From Porphyrobacter sp. (GTDB taxonomy: Bacteria; Pseudomonadota; Alphaproteobacteria; Sphingomonadales; Sphingomonadaceae): 6,517 nucleotides of DNA. The stretch covers positions 1 to 6,517 of the forward strand of contig JACIYY010000125.1 in the NCBI GenBank assembly GCA_014359685.1, written 5' to 3'. Shown piece after piece: positions 1 to 6,379 of this stretch (positions are counted from its first letter, which is position 1; the number at the start of each line of letters is the position of its first letter). The notes beneath the pieces are model-generated. The model searched no databases. It saw only the letters and a list, made by a program, of their open reading frames with translations, and was not told the origin of the DNA. The position numbers were made by a program, and so were the translations under genes.

Positions 1-24
1 CAGCGGGCGCGACCTGCTACCCCC

Positions 25-687
25 TTACAGGCCCGCGGGCTTGTGGCGTGCATTGGCGATGGCGATGCGCCCGTAGAGCGTCGCGCCGCCGGCCGTGCAG
101 TCGCCCGCCGCAAGCTCGGGCGCGCTCGCCGCCAGCTCGCCCGCAAAGCCGTCGCGCAGCCACCCCTCGCCGCTCAGCGACAGGCCGACGCGGCCGAAAT
201 CGCTGTCCAGCAGCGCCCGCCCGTCCTCCACGGTCAGGTGCAGGTCGGGCAGTTCGAACGGCGCCGGGGCCTCCTCCTCGCCGAACAGCAGCGGATCGAG
301 CGCGCCCAGGCTGAACCGCCCGTCGATATAGCGGCCGTGGAGACGCGGGCGGACGAGGTGCAGCGCGTCGATGCCGGGCAGGCCGAAGCCGTAGCCGATC
401 CGCACCGTCGCCCGCTCGATGCTGAGGTCGGGCCGCGCCGGGTCGCCGATCACGATGTTGCGCAGCACCGCGCGGCGGGTGCCGATGCTGACGATCTCGT
501 AACGCGCCTCGATCCCCTGCTCGGCCAGGGCGTCGCGCACCACCTCGCTGGCGATCCGCTCGCGGCTCAGCCAGGCAGCCGCCAGCGCGGCCAGCAGCAG
601 CCCCACCACGGCCAGCAGCGCCCACATGCCTCGGCGGCGCCGGACGGGGCGCACCGGCGGTGCCTCGTTATCGGCGTCCACGACCAT
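25..687 (-). CDS. YdbH/AsmA-like envelope protein, N-terminal part, probably truncated
   Basis: The 220-residue product begins with an Arg-rich cytoplasmic stretch (about residues 14-19), then one hydrophobic segment (about 21-40, MWALLAVVGLLLAALAAAWL), then a soluble beta-rich region. Patterns such as VLRNIVIGDPARPDLSIER, followed by RPRLHGRYIDGRFSLGALD, resemble the start of the YdbH-domain proteins of sphingomonads. These belong to the AsmA/TamB-like group of inner-membrane-anchored proteins that span the periplasm and are linked to phospholipid transport to the outer membrane (E. coli YdbH). Family members are several hundred to about 1000 residues, so 220 is far too short. A TAA at 25-27 ends the frame. 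Removing one base there would let reading continue without a stop to the window edge (L-K-G-V-A-G-R-A-R), so a frameshift or nonsense change is likely. A sequencing error is also possible. The gene is divergent from radC, with a 47 bp gap. The family call is by eye and moderately sure; the truncation is directly visible. Confidence 0.6.
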   Translation of the reverse strand: MVVDADNEAPPVRPVRRRRGMWALLAVVGLLLAALAAAWLSRERIASEVVRDALAEQGIEARYEIVSIGTRRAVLRNIVIGDPARPDLSIERATVRIGYGFGLPGIDALHLVRPRLHGRYIDGRFSLGALDPLLFGEEEAPAPFELPDLHLTVEDGRALLDSDFGRVGLSLSGEGWLRDGFAGELAASAPELAAGDCTAGGATLYGRIAIANARHKPAGL

Positions 688-734
688 CCCGGCTCACTTG
701 CGCTGCCGCCCCGGCAAAGGCAATGCGACGCGCG
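688..734. promoter_or_regulatory. short divergent intergenic region (ydbH-like / radC)
   Basis: These 47 bases separate two divergent genes, so each promoter must lie here or inside the opposite gene. An AAAGG purine run at 716-720 precedes the possible radC starts. No convincing -35/-10 pair was found. The region is inferred to be regulatory from geometry only. Confidence 0.25.
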
Positions 735-1445
735 ATGGATGGGATGAACAGATCCCCCGCGCCGGCAGCGGGCGCCGCCGGGCCAGCCGGGCACCGCGCG
801 CGGCTGCGCCAGCGCCTGCTGGAGGGCGGCGCCGAGGCGCTGGCCGATTACGAGGTGCTCGAATATCTCCTGTTCGGCGCCTCCGCGCGCGGCGACACCA
901 AGCCGCTGGCCAAGGCGCTGCTGGCCCGTTTCGGCTCGCTGTCGGGGGTGCTCAATGCGGAAGCCGGCGCGCTGCGGCAGATCAGCGGGATCAGCGATGC
1001 CGGCATCGGCGCGCTGAAGATCGCGGCGCTGGCGGCGCGGCGCATGGCGCGCAGCGAGGTGCGCCAGCAGCCGGTGCTGGGAAGCTGGCAGGCGCTGCTC
1101 GACTATCTGGCGATCGACATGGCGCATCTGACGGTGGAGCGGGTGCGCGTGCTCTATCTCGACACCCGCAACCGCCTGATCCTCGACCATTGGGTCGGCG
1201 ACGGCACGCTGGACGAAGCCGCGATCCACCCGCGCGAGGTGATCCGGCGCGGCCTCGACCTCGGCGCGGCCGCGCTGATCCTGGTCCACAACCACCCCAG
1301 CGGCAATCCCGAGCCCAGCCGCGCCGACGTCCAGATCACCCATCGCATCGCGGAGGCCGGCCGCCTGCTCGGCATCATTGTCCACGACCATGTGATCGTG
1401 GGGCGGGAGGGGCATGTCAGCCTGCGGGCGAAGGGCCTGATCTGA
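735..1445 (+). CDS. radC: RadC family protein (JAB/MPN domain, UPF0758)
   Basis: The product is about 236 residues, close to the usual RadC length of about 220-240. The N-terminal half has the helix-hairpin-helix-like part typical of RadC (RLRQRLLEGG, then LEYLLFG, then ALRQISGISDAGIGALK). The C-terminal half is a JAMM/MPN metal-binding domain. The metal motif is visible as HNHPSG with His185 and His187, followed by Asp198 (EPSRAD), with a likely catalytic Glu168 in HPREVI. The family was once called a DNA repair protein, but its real role is unsettled; the domain suggests a metal-dependent hydrolase or isopeptidase fold. ATG codons at 723, 735 and 744 are all possible starts. An ATG further upstream at 660 is unlikely because it overlaps the divergent gene and its extra residues look non-coding. 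I chose 735, which AAAGG precedes at a long spacing. The gene is flanked by two damaged genes but is itself intact. Confidence 0.9.
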   Translation: MDGMNRSPAPAAGAAGPAGHRARLRQRLLEGGAEALADYEVLEYLLFGASARGDTKPLAKALLARFGSLSGVLNAEAGALRQISGISDAGIGALKIAALAARRMARSEVRQQPVLGSWQALLDYLAIDMAHLTVERVRVLYLDTRNRLILDHWVGDGTLDEAAIHPREVIRRGLDLGAAALILVHNHPSGNPEPSRADVQITHRIAEAGRLLGIIVHDHVIVGREGHVSLRAKGLI

Positions 1446-1449
1446 CAGG

Positions 1450-2300
1450 TCAGCGGGCGGCGATGCCGAACAGGGCGTAGTAGCGCTCCAGCGACGGAGC
1501 GCGGGCGCCGGGCGCCGGGCGCCGGGCGATGCTGGCGGCGCCGCGGATATCGGCGAGGCGCTGCGCACCACCCCGCGCATGAACAGCGAGGACTCCAGGC
1601 CGGGGCTCGCCAGCAGCGCCGCGTCGAGATCGGCCAGGGCATCGTCGTAGCGACCGAGGCGGAAATAGGCCATTGCGCGGCTGTCCAGCACCGGCGGCGA
1701 CCAGTCGGCCGGTTCCACCGAGCGGGTGCACAGGTCGGCCAGATCGTCGATCCGGTAGGCCCAGGCCACCTGGTACCAGCAGCGCGCGTTCAGCACCTCA
1801 TGTCGGCGAGCAGCCGCGAGCACCGCAGACAGGTGTCAGCGTCGGCTTGCAAGTCGAACGCGGCCGTCAGATCCTCCAGCGCGCGCCTGGTCGTCGGTGC
1901 CGGCGCGGAAGGCAGTGCGGCTGAGGGACGGCGTGGGCTCGTCCGGCTCGCTCTCGATCATCGTTGCATAGGCAGGATTGTGGCCGCTGGACCGTGGCCA
2001 TCAGGCCCGCTCCCTCCGCGTGCATCGGCAGGAGAGCCTTGCGGCCATGACACGCGCAGCCGCGCGAAGCCGGCCCGGAACGGCTCTGCCGGGATCGGCG
2101 CGGTGGTCTCCACCTCGCGCTGAAGGCTTGGGCAGACGGAATAACTGTGCGGGTGACGTGCAGGACAGGATGCGCCCACCCGCAGGCGACCGGCATGGTC
2201 GCGGTGCGCGACCCGTCGAGCACCCCCCCCGTTCCAGCTGGGTTTCCCGCCGCCGCACGTCGAAGCGCCCGCCGCCTGCAATGACCTGCCTGGGGTGTGC
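1450..2300 (-). pseudogene. relic of a DUF3857 / transglutaminase-like / TPR protein
   Basis: No single frame is open across this stretch, but recognisable protein pieces appear in order on the minus strand in changing frames. From the 5' side: a piece near 2288-2229 (QVIAGGGRFDV, RRETQLER); VLDGSRTATMPVA at about 2223-2185; VTRTVI at about 2157-2140; REVETTAPIPAEPFRAGF and what follows at about 2119-2042; MHAEGAGLMATVQR near 2030-1990. Then, directly, NPAYATMIESEPD from 1979; ALEDLTAAFDLQADADTC at about 1882-1826; EVLNARCWYQ through AMAYFRLGRYDDALADLDAA to FMRGVV at about 1799-1566; and RLADIRGAAS to YYALFGI with a TGA at 1450-1452. The first block matches the DUF3857 domain and the last the C-terminal TPR part of large sphingomonad proteins that carry a transglutaminase-like core between them. 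That core is absent. The start codon region is also lost near the purB promoter. The family is recognised by eye; the frame breaks are directly seen. Confidence 0.75.
1503..1529. repeat. tandem 7-bp repeat (GGGCGCC, nearly 4 copies)
   Basis: Three exact head-to-tail copies of GGGCGCC (1503-1509, 1510-1516, 1517-1523) are followed by a partial copy, GGGCGA. The unit is not a multiple of three, so each gain or loss shifts the reading frame. It lies within the TPR end of the pseudogene, where the protein reads as a low-complexity RRPAPGAR stretch just before SLERYYALFGI. Slippage expansion is the likely origin. Confidence 0.7.
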
Positions 2301-2368
2301 CGCGGTGCGAGGCTTGCCAAGCCGGTGGCCCCGCCCTAGCCGGCGCGCGTCCCCGTCTTTGCCGTTCC

Positions 2369-2372
2369 GGAG
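2369..2372 (+). promoter_or_regulatory. purB ribosome binding site
   Basis: GGAG lies 6 bases before the ATG at 2379. This supports that start over the internal ATG at 2406. No clear promoter could be identified in the roughly 75 bases upstream. Confidence 0.5.
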
Positions 2373-2378
2373 CCGCCG

Positions 2379-3689
2379 ATGGTCCCCCGCTATGCCCGCC
2401 CCGCAATGACTGCTCTGTGGGAGCCGGAGGCGAAATATCGCATCTGGTTCGAGATCGAAGCCCATGCCACCCAGAAGCTGGCCGAGCTGGGCCTGGTGCC
2501 GCCCTCAGCCGCCAAGGCGCTGTGGGACTGGTGGGCAAGTGGTCCGGCAATCGATGTGGCCGCGATCGACGCGATCGAGGCGGTGACCCGGCACGACGTG
2601 ATCGCCTTCCTCACCTGGGTCGCCGAACAGGTCGGGGAGGAGGCGCGCTTCATGCATCAGGGGATGACCAGCTCCGACGTGCTCGACACCACTTTGTCGG
2701 TGCAGCTGGCGCGCTCCGCCGATCTGCTGCTGGAGGACCTCGACGCGCTGCTGGCGGCGCTGGAGCGGCGCGCGCGCGAGCACAAATACACCCCCACCAT
2801 CGGCCGCAGCCACGGCATCCATGCCGAGCCGATCACCTTCGGCCTCAAGCTGGCAAGCGCCCATGCCGAATTCGCCCGCTGCCGTGCCCGGCTGGTGGCG
2901 GCGCGCGCGGAGATCGCGACCTGCGCGATCAGCGGCGCGGTCGGCACCTTCGCCAATATCGACCCGCAGGTGGAGGCCCATGTCGCCAGCGCGCTGGGCC
3001 TGACGCCCGAGCCGATCAGCACCCAGGTGATCCCGCGCGACCGGCACGCGATGTTCTTCGCCACGCTGGGCGTGATCGCCAGCTCGATCGAGCGGCTGGC
3101 GATCGAGATCCGCCACCTCCAGCGGACCGAGGTGCTGGAGGCGGAGGAATATTTCGCGCCCGGCCAGAAGGGCTCGTCGGCCATGCCGCACAAGCGCAAC
3201 CCGGTGCTGACCGAGAACCTGACCGGCCTTGCCCGCATGGTTCGCAGCTATGCGCTGCCGGCGATGGAGAATGTCGCGCTGTGGCACGAACGCGACATCT
3301 CCCATTCCTCGGTCGAGCGGTTCATCGGCCCCGATGCCTGCATCACGCTGGATTTCGCGCTCGCGCGGCTGACCGGGGTGGTGGACAGGCTGCTGGTCTA
3401 TCCGGCGCGGATGCAGGCCAATCTCGACCGGATGGGTGGGTTGGTCCATTCGCAGCGGGTGCTGCTGGCGCTGACCCAGGCCGGACTCAGCCGCGAGGAC
3501 GCCTACGCCATCGTCCAGCGCAATGCGATGAAGGTGTGGGACAGCGACGGAAAGCTGTCGCTGCTCGACCTGCTGAAGGCCGACCCGGAGGTGACCGCCG
3601 TGCTCTCCGACGCGGAGCTGGAGGAGAAGTTCGACCTCGATTATCATTTCCGGCAGGTCGATCACATCTTCGCGCGCGTCTTCGGCTGA
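2379..3689 (+). CDS. purB: adenylosuccinate lyase
   Basis: PurB cleaves fumarate from two substrates: SAICAR in IMP synthesis and adenylosuccinate in the last step to AMP. It is a cytosolic homotetramer of the fumarase/aspartase superfamily. The 436-residue product has the expected length for the bacterial (B. subtilis-like) type. It begins MVPRYARP, typical of the family. Conserved regions are visible in order: MHQGMTSSDVLDT (His93, Ser98-Ser99-Asp100), GRSHGIHAEP with His145 as the likely general acid, and the superfamily signature GSSAMPHKRNP at 265-275, where Ser266/Ser267 lie on the flexible catalytic loop. The C-terminal helical part ends in HIFARVFG. A GGAG at 2369-2372 sets the ATG start. 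The gene stands alone on the plus strand after the pseudogene, with a 79 bp gap before the LapA-like gene. All key residues are present and it looks fully functional. Confidence 0.97.
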   Translation: MVPRYARPAMTALWEPEAKYRIWFEIEAHATQKLAELGLVPPSAAKALWDWWASGPAIDVAAIDAIEAVTRHDVIAFLTWVAEQVGEEARFMHQGMTSSDVLDTTLSVQLARSADLLLEDLDALLAALERRAREHKYTPTIGRSHGIHAEPITFGLKLASAHAEFARCRARLVAARAEIATCAISGAVGTFANIDPQVEAHVASALGLTPEPISTQVIPRDRHAMFFATLGVIASSIERLAIEIRHLQRTEVLEAEEYFAPGQKGSSAMPHKRNPVLTENLTGLARMVRSYALPAMENVALWHERDISHSSVERFIGPDACITLDFALARLTGVVDRLLVYPARMQANLDRMGGLVHSQRVLLALTQAGLSREDAYAIVQRNAMKVWDSDGKLSLLDLLKADPEVTAVLSDAELEEKFDLDYHFRQVDHIFARVFG

Positions 3690-3707
3690 CCGGCCGGGCC
3701 TTGCCGC

Positions 3708-3726
3708 CGGCGCTTCCCTTGCGCCG
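3708..3726 (+). terminator. possible hairpin after purB, weak terminator candidate
   Basis: CGGCGC (3708-3713) and GCGCCG (3721-3726) form a 6-bp GC stem with a 7-base TTCCCTT loop, 19 bases after the purB stop. No T-run follows, so a standard intrinsic terminator is not shown. In DNA this GC-rich, such a stem can arise by chance. Confidence 0.25.
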
Positions 3727-3755
3727 CCATTGTCCCTAGCATCCCCTGCGAGAGA

Positions 3756-3760
3756 GGGAG
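3756..3760 (+). promoter_or_regulatory. ribosome binding site fixing a TTG start
   Basis: GGGAG lies 8 bases before the TTG at 3769. It is the strongest Shine-Dalgarno-like match in the purB–LapA gap, and it decides the start of the LapA-like gene. Confidence 0.55.
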
Positions 3761-3768
3761 CAAGGCCG

Positions 3769-4155
3769 TTGCAAATCATCCGCACGATCGCCTGGGTGCT
3801 GCTGCTGGTGGTGCTGCTGGTGTTTTCGATCAACAACTGGAACCCGGTCGAGGTGACGATCTGGGACGGGCTGGTGCTGGAAACCAAGGTGCCGGCACTG
3901 GTGGTGCTCGCCTTCCTGCTCGGCCTGGTGCCGATGTGGCTGCTGCATCAGGCGACCCGCTGGCGCCTGCAGCGGCGCGTCGCCGCGCTGGAGTCCGCCG
4001 CCCGTGCCGCCGCCATGCCGGCTCCGCCCGCAACGCCGATCCCGATGGCCGGCGCCGCACCGCCCTCGCCCGCACCGGACGCCCCGCCGCAGGCGGCAGC
4101 GGAGCCGCAGCCCCGCTCGCCCGGCATCGATCCCCACGGCCCGCGCGAAGCGTGA
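3769..4155 (+). CDS. LapA-family inner membrane protein (DUF1049-like)
   Basis: The product is about 128 residues. It has two hydrophobic segments: about 7-21 (IAWVLLLVVLLVFSI) and about 43-59 (ALVVLAFLLGLVPMWLL). Between them is the family-like stretch NNWNPVEVTIWDGLVLETK. A basic, amphipathic region follows (about 64-84, RWRLQRRVAALESAARAAA), then a tail of about 40 residues rich in Ala and Pro with no clear fold. This matches LapA/DUF1049 proteins (lipopolysaccharide assembly protein A domain), small membrane proteins of poorly defined role. I chose the TTG at 3769 because GGGAG at 3756-3760 sits 8 bases before it and the protein then begins QIIRTIAWVLL, as in relatives. Another in-frame TTG at 3730 lacks this support. 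The stop overlaps the pyrF GTG by 4 bases, suggesting translational coupling. The family call is good; the function is unknown. Confidence 0.8.
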   Translation: MQIIRTIAWVLLLVVLLVFSINNWNPVEVTIWDGLVLETKVPALVVLAFLLGLVPMWLLHQATRWRLQRRVAALESAARAAAMPAPPATPIPMAGAAPPSPAPDAPPQAAAEPQPRSPGIDPHGPREA

Positions 4156-4832
4156 GCAATCCGGTCTATCTCGCGCTCGACCTGCCGCAGCTCGATGCTG
4201 CGCTGGCGCTGGCCCAACGGGTGCGCGAGCATGTCGGCGGGATCAAGCTGGGGCTGGAGTTCTTCTGCGCCCACGGCCACCACGGCGTCCACGAGATCGC
4301 CCGGCTCGGCCTGCCGCTGTTCCTCGACCTCAAGCTGCACGATATCCCCAACACCGTGGCCGGCGCGATGCAGGCGATCCGGGTGCTGGAACCGGCCATC
4401 GTCACCGTCCATGCTGCCGGCGGCCGGGCGATGATGGAGGATGCCAAGGCCGCCGCCGGGGAACAGTGCAAGGTGGTGGCGGTGACACTGCTGACCAGCC
4501 TCGACGGTCGCGACCTCGCCCGCACCGGGGTGGAGGGCAGCGCGCACGATCAGGTGCTGCGGCTGGCCGAGCTGGCGCGCCTCTCGGGCCTCGATGGGGT
4601 GGTCTGTTCGGGGCACGAGGTGGCGGCCGTCCATGCCGCGTGGAAGGACGGCTTCCTCGTGGTGCCCGGCCTGCGCCTGCCAGCGGATGGCACCGCCGCC
4701 GGCGACCAGAAGCGCACCGTCGCCCCGCGCCAGGCGCGCGATGCCGGCGCCAGCGTGCTGGTCGTCGGCCGCCCGATCAGCCGCGCCGCCGACCCGCTCG
4801 CGGCCGCCCGGGCGATCGAGGCGACACTGTAA
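4152..4832 (+). CDS. pyrF: orotidine 5'-phosphate decarboxylase
   Basis: PyrF removes CO2 from OMP to give UMP, the last step of de novo pyrimidine synthesis. It is a cytosolic dimer with a TIM-barrel fold. The product has 226 residues, normal for the bacterial group I enzyme. Key residues are in place: Asp10 (YLALD), Lys32 (GIKLGLEFF), the catalytic Asp59-x-Lys61-x-x-Asp64 in LFLDLKLHDIPNTV, the TSLDGRDL segment, the VVPGLRL strand, and phosphate-binding Arg207 in VVGRPIS. The start is GTG at 4152, giving MSNPVYLALD; longer readings run into the out-of-frame LapA coding region. The start overlaps the LapA-like stop (GTGA, 4 bases) and no strong binding site precedes it, so translation probably depends on coupling. 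The SIMPL gene follows after 55 bp. The gene appears intact. Confidence 0.96.
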   Translation: MSNPVYLALDLPQLDAALALAQRVREHVGGIKLGLEFFCAHGHHGVHEIARLGLPLFLDLKLHDIPNTVAGAMQAIRVLEPAIVTVHAAGGRAMMEDAKAAAGEQCKVVAVTLLTSLDGRDLARTGVEGSAHDQVLRLAELARLSGLDGVVCSGHEVAAVHAAWKDGFLVVPGLRLPADGTAAGDQKRTVAPRQARDAGASVLVVGRPISRAADPLAAARAIEATL

Positions 4833-4871
4833 GATGATTGCGCTCAGCGCCCCCGCTTTCACGAACCGGCG

Positions 4872-4878
4872 AAAAGGA
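4872..4878 (+). promoter_or_regulatory. ribosome binding site fixing a GTG start
   Basis: AAAAGGA lies 9 bases before the GTG at 4888. It favours that codon over the in-frame ATG at 4834, which has no comparable site and would add 18 residues in front of the signal peptide. Confidence 0.6.
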
Positions 4879-4887
4879 TACAGGCCC

Positions 4888-5685
4888 GTGAGGTTTCACC
4901 GCCCGCTTCTCGCCCTCGCCCTTCCGCTGGCCGCGCTCGCCGCCCGTCCGGCATCGGCGCAGACGGTCGAGCCGGCGGTGGCCATCGCGCCCGGCAACAC
5001 GCTGCTGACCGTCTCGGCCGAAGGAACCAGCCGGCGTGAACCCGACCTGGCCGTATTCAGCGCCGGCGTCACCACGCAGGGGCCGAGCGCGGCCGAGGCG
5101 CTGGGCGAAAACGCGCGGGCGATGACGCGGGTGATCGCCGCGCTGCGCCGTGCCGGCATCGCGGAGCGCGACATCCAGACCAGCAACCTGTCGATCAACC
5201 CCGTCTATGCCGACCCGGAACGCGACGCAATGAACGCCGCGCGGGCCAGCGGCCAGCCCTATGTCCCGCCCGCCCCCGATCCGCGGGGCCCGCGAATCCT
5301 GTTCTACCAGGTCAGCAATTCGGTGTCGGTGCGCCAGCGCGACCTCGACAGCTTCGGCCAGGTGATCGACACGCTCGCGGCGGCGGGCGCCAATCAGATC
5401 AACGGCCCCGCCTTCCAGCTGGACGAGCCCGGCCCCACCCTCGACGAAGCACGGCTGGAGGCGATCGCCACCGCCCGCCAGCGCGCCGAGCTCTACGCCA
5501 ATGCCACCGGCCTCAGGGTCGCGCGCATCGTCTCGATCACCGAAGCGGGCGGCCATTACGCCCCGCCCGCGATCTTCGTCACAGCCCAACGCGCCGGCGC
5601 CCCGCCGCCACCGACCCCGATGCAGCCCGGCGAGCTGGAGATGAACGCAAGCGTCACCGTGCTGTTCGAGCTGGCCCCGCGCTAG
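4888..5685 (+). CDS. periplasmic SIMPL-domain protein (YggE/BP26-like)
   Basis: The 265-residue product begins with a signal peptide: basic RFHR, then a hydrophobic LLALALPLAALAA core, with likely cleavage after ASA at residue 24. The mature part is a single SIMPL domain (DUF541), starting near NTLLTVSAEGTSRREPDLA. It continues through RRAGIAERDIQTSNLSINP and YQVSNSVSVRQRDLDSFGQVID-type stretches, and ARQRAELYANATGL, to the final NASVTVLFEL strand. The family includes E. coli YggE, linked to oxidative stress tolerance, and Brucella BP26, which forms ring-like oligomers; the molecular role is unclear. A Pro-rich insert (YVPPAPDPRGPRI) precedes the central strand, and another Pro-rich stretch (GAPPPPTPMQPGE) comes before the last strand. 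The GTG at 4888 is chosen for its AAAAGGA site and clean signal peptide. It sits between pyrF and trpF, and has no obvious metabolic link to either. Confidence 0.88.
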   Translation: MRFHRPLLALALPLAALAARPASAQTVEPAVAIAPGNTLLTVSAEGTSRREPDLAVFSAGVTTQGPSAAEALGENARAMTRVIAALRRAGIAERDIQTSNLSINPVYADPERDAMNAARASGQPYVPPAPDPRGPRILFYQVSNSVSVRQRDLDSFGQVIDTLAAAGANQINGPAFQLDEPGPTLDEARLEAIATARQRAELYANATGLRVARIVSITEAGGHYAPPAIFVTAQRAGAPPPPTPMQPGELEMNASVTVLFELAPR

Positions 5686-5695
5686 GCGCGGCGCT

Positions 5696-5739
5696 GGCCC
5701 CTGTACTGGACCGGGCGGGCCTGCCTGCCCTATGGGGCC
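5696..5739 (+). other. inverted repeat spanning the SIMPL–trpF gap
   Basis: GGCCCC (5696-5701) is complementary to GGGGCC (5734-5739), and an inner GGGC/GCCC pair lies between. The right arm covers the GGGG at 5734-5737 that best serves as the trpF ribosome binding site, so a folded RNA could hide it. There is no leader peptide with Trp codons and no T-run. Chance is a real alternative in such GC-rich DNA. Confidence 0.2.
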
Positions 5740-5743
5740 GCCG

Positions 5744-6379
5744 ATGAGTCCCCCCATGATCAAGATCTGCGGCCTGTCCACACCCGAAGCCGTCGATGCC
5801 GCGGTCGACGCCGGCGCCAGCCATGTCGGCCTGGTCCATCACGAGCCGAGCCCGCGCCACCTGACGCTGGAGCAGGCCGCCGCTTTGCGGGCGCGGGTGC
5901 CCGAGCGGGTCAAGGTGGTGCTGCTGCTGGTCAACCAGCAACCCCAGCCCACGGTGGCCGCGCTGGCTGCGGTGCGGCCCGACATCGTCCAGTTCCACGG
6001 CACCGAGACACCCGAATGGCTGGCGCTGATCCGCCAGCACATCAAGGTCGGCATCTGGAAGGCGATCGGGGTGCGCGACGAAGGCTCACTCGAGCGGGCG
6101 CGGCGCTATCACGGCGCCGCCGACCTGCTGCTCTACGATGCGCCGGCCAGCCGGCTGCCCGGCGGCAATGGCGCGGCGCTCGACTGGGGGCTGCTGGCCG
6201 GGCGCGATCATGCGATGCCGTGGGGCCTCGCCGGCGGCCTCACGCCCGGCAATGTCGCCGAGGCCGCGCGTGCAACCGGGGCGCCGCTGGTCGATGTCTC
6301 GTCCGGGGTGGAGAGCGCGCCGGGGGTCAAGGCGGTGGACAGGATCAGGGCCTTCTGTCAGGCGGCCAAGGGCCTATGA
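5744..6379 (+). CDS. trpF: phosphoribosylanthranilate isomerase
   Basis: TrpF converts N-(5-phosphoribosyl)anthranilate to CdRP by an Amadori rearrangement, the third step from chorismate to tryptophan. It is a cytosolic TIM-barrel enzyme. The 211-residue product has the normal length. The catalytic Cys9 is in MIKICGLS and the general acid Asp184 in VDVSSGVES. The phosphate-binding GGLTPGNV loop and the QFHGTET strand are also present, and WKAIGV marks the sixth-strand region. Possible ATG starts are at 5732, 5744 and 5756. I chose 5744 because GGGG at 5734-5737 is 6 bases upstream; 5756, giving MIKICGLS directly, remains possible. The stop shares an ATGA with the trpB start, so the two are translationally coupled. 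The gene is intact. Confidence 0.95.
   Translation: MSPPMIKICGLSTPEAVDAAVDAGASHVGLVHHEPSPRHLTLEQAAALRARVPERVKVVLLLVNQQPQPTVAALAAVRPDIVQFHGTETPEWLALIRQHIKVGIWKAIGVRDEGSLERARRYHGAADLLLYDAPASRLPGGNGAALDWGLLAGRDHAMPWGLAGGLTPGNVAEAARATGAPLVDVSSGVESAPGVKAVDRIRAFCQAAKGL

Noticed and set aside
660..734. Longer N-terminus for radC from the ATG at 660
   Set aside because: It would overlap the divergent YdbH-like coding region by 28 bases, and the added residues (RYRRPRPSR) look non-coding.
1442..1453. CTGACAGGTCAG palindrome at the radC stop, between convergent genes
   Set aside because: The arms are 5 bases with only 2 bases between them, too tight for a good hairpin, and no T-run follows.
567..1823. 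Long minus-strand open frame of 418 codons across radC
   Set aside because: Only its first part (TPR pieces, about 1566-1800) is protein-like. The rest is antisense to radC and the YdbH-like gene, with Arg/Ala/Asp-rich low-complexity translation typical of GC-rich shadow frames.
2311..2323. GGCTTGCCAAGCC near-perfect palindrome upstream of purB
   Set aside because: It could be an operator, but it is short, has a single central base, and has no second copy; it also lies at the edge of pseudogene sequence.
2297..3739. 480-codon plus-strand open frame in another phase across purB
   Set aside because: It is a shadow of purB, rich in Arg, Gly and Ala, with no recognisable motif.
2505..3887. 460-codon minus-strand open frame
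   Set aside because: It is antisense to purB, which has all its conserved motifs. The translation is composition-driven and shows no domain.
3948..4862. 304-codon minus-strand open frame opposite pyrF
   Set aside because: It lies antisense to intact pyrF and the LapA-like gene; no family features were seen.
4777..5781. 334-codon minus-strand open frame opposite the SIMPL gene
   Set aside because: The plus strand has a signal peptide and a clear SIMPL domain; the minus frame has no domain.
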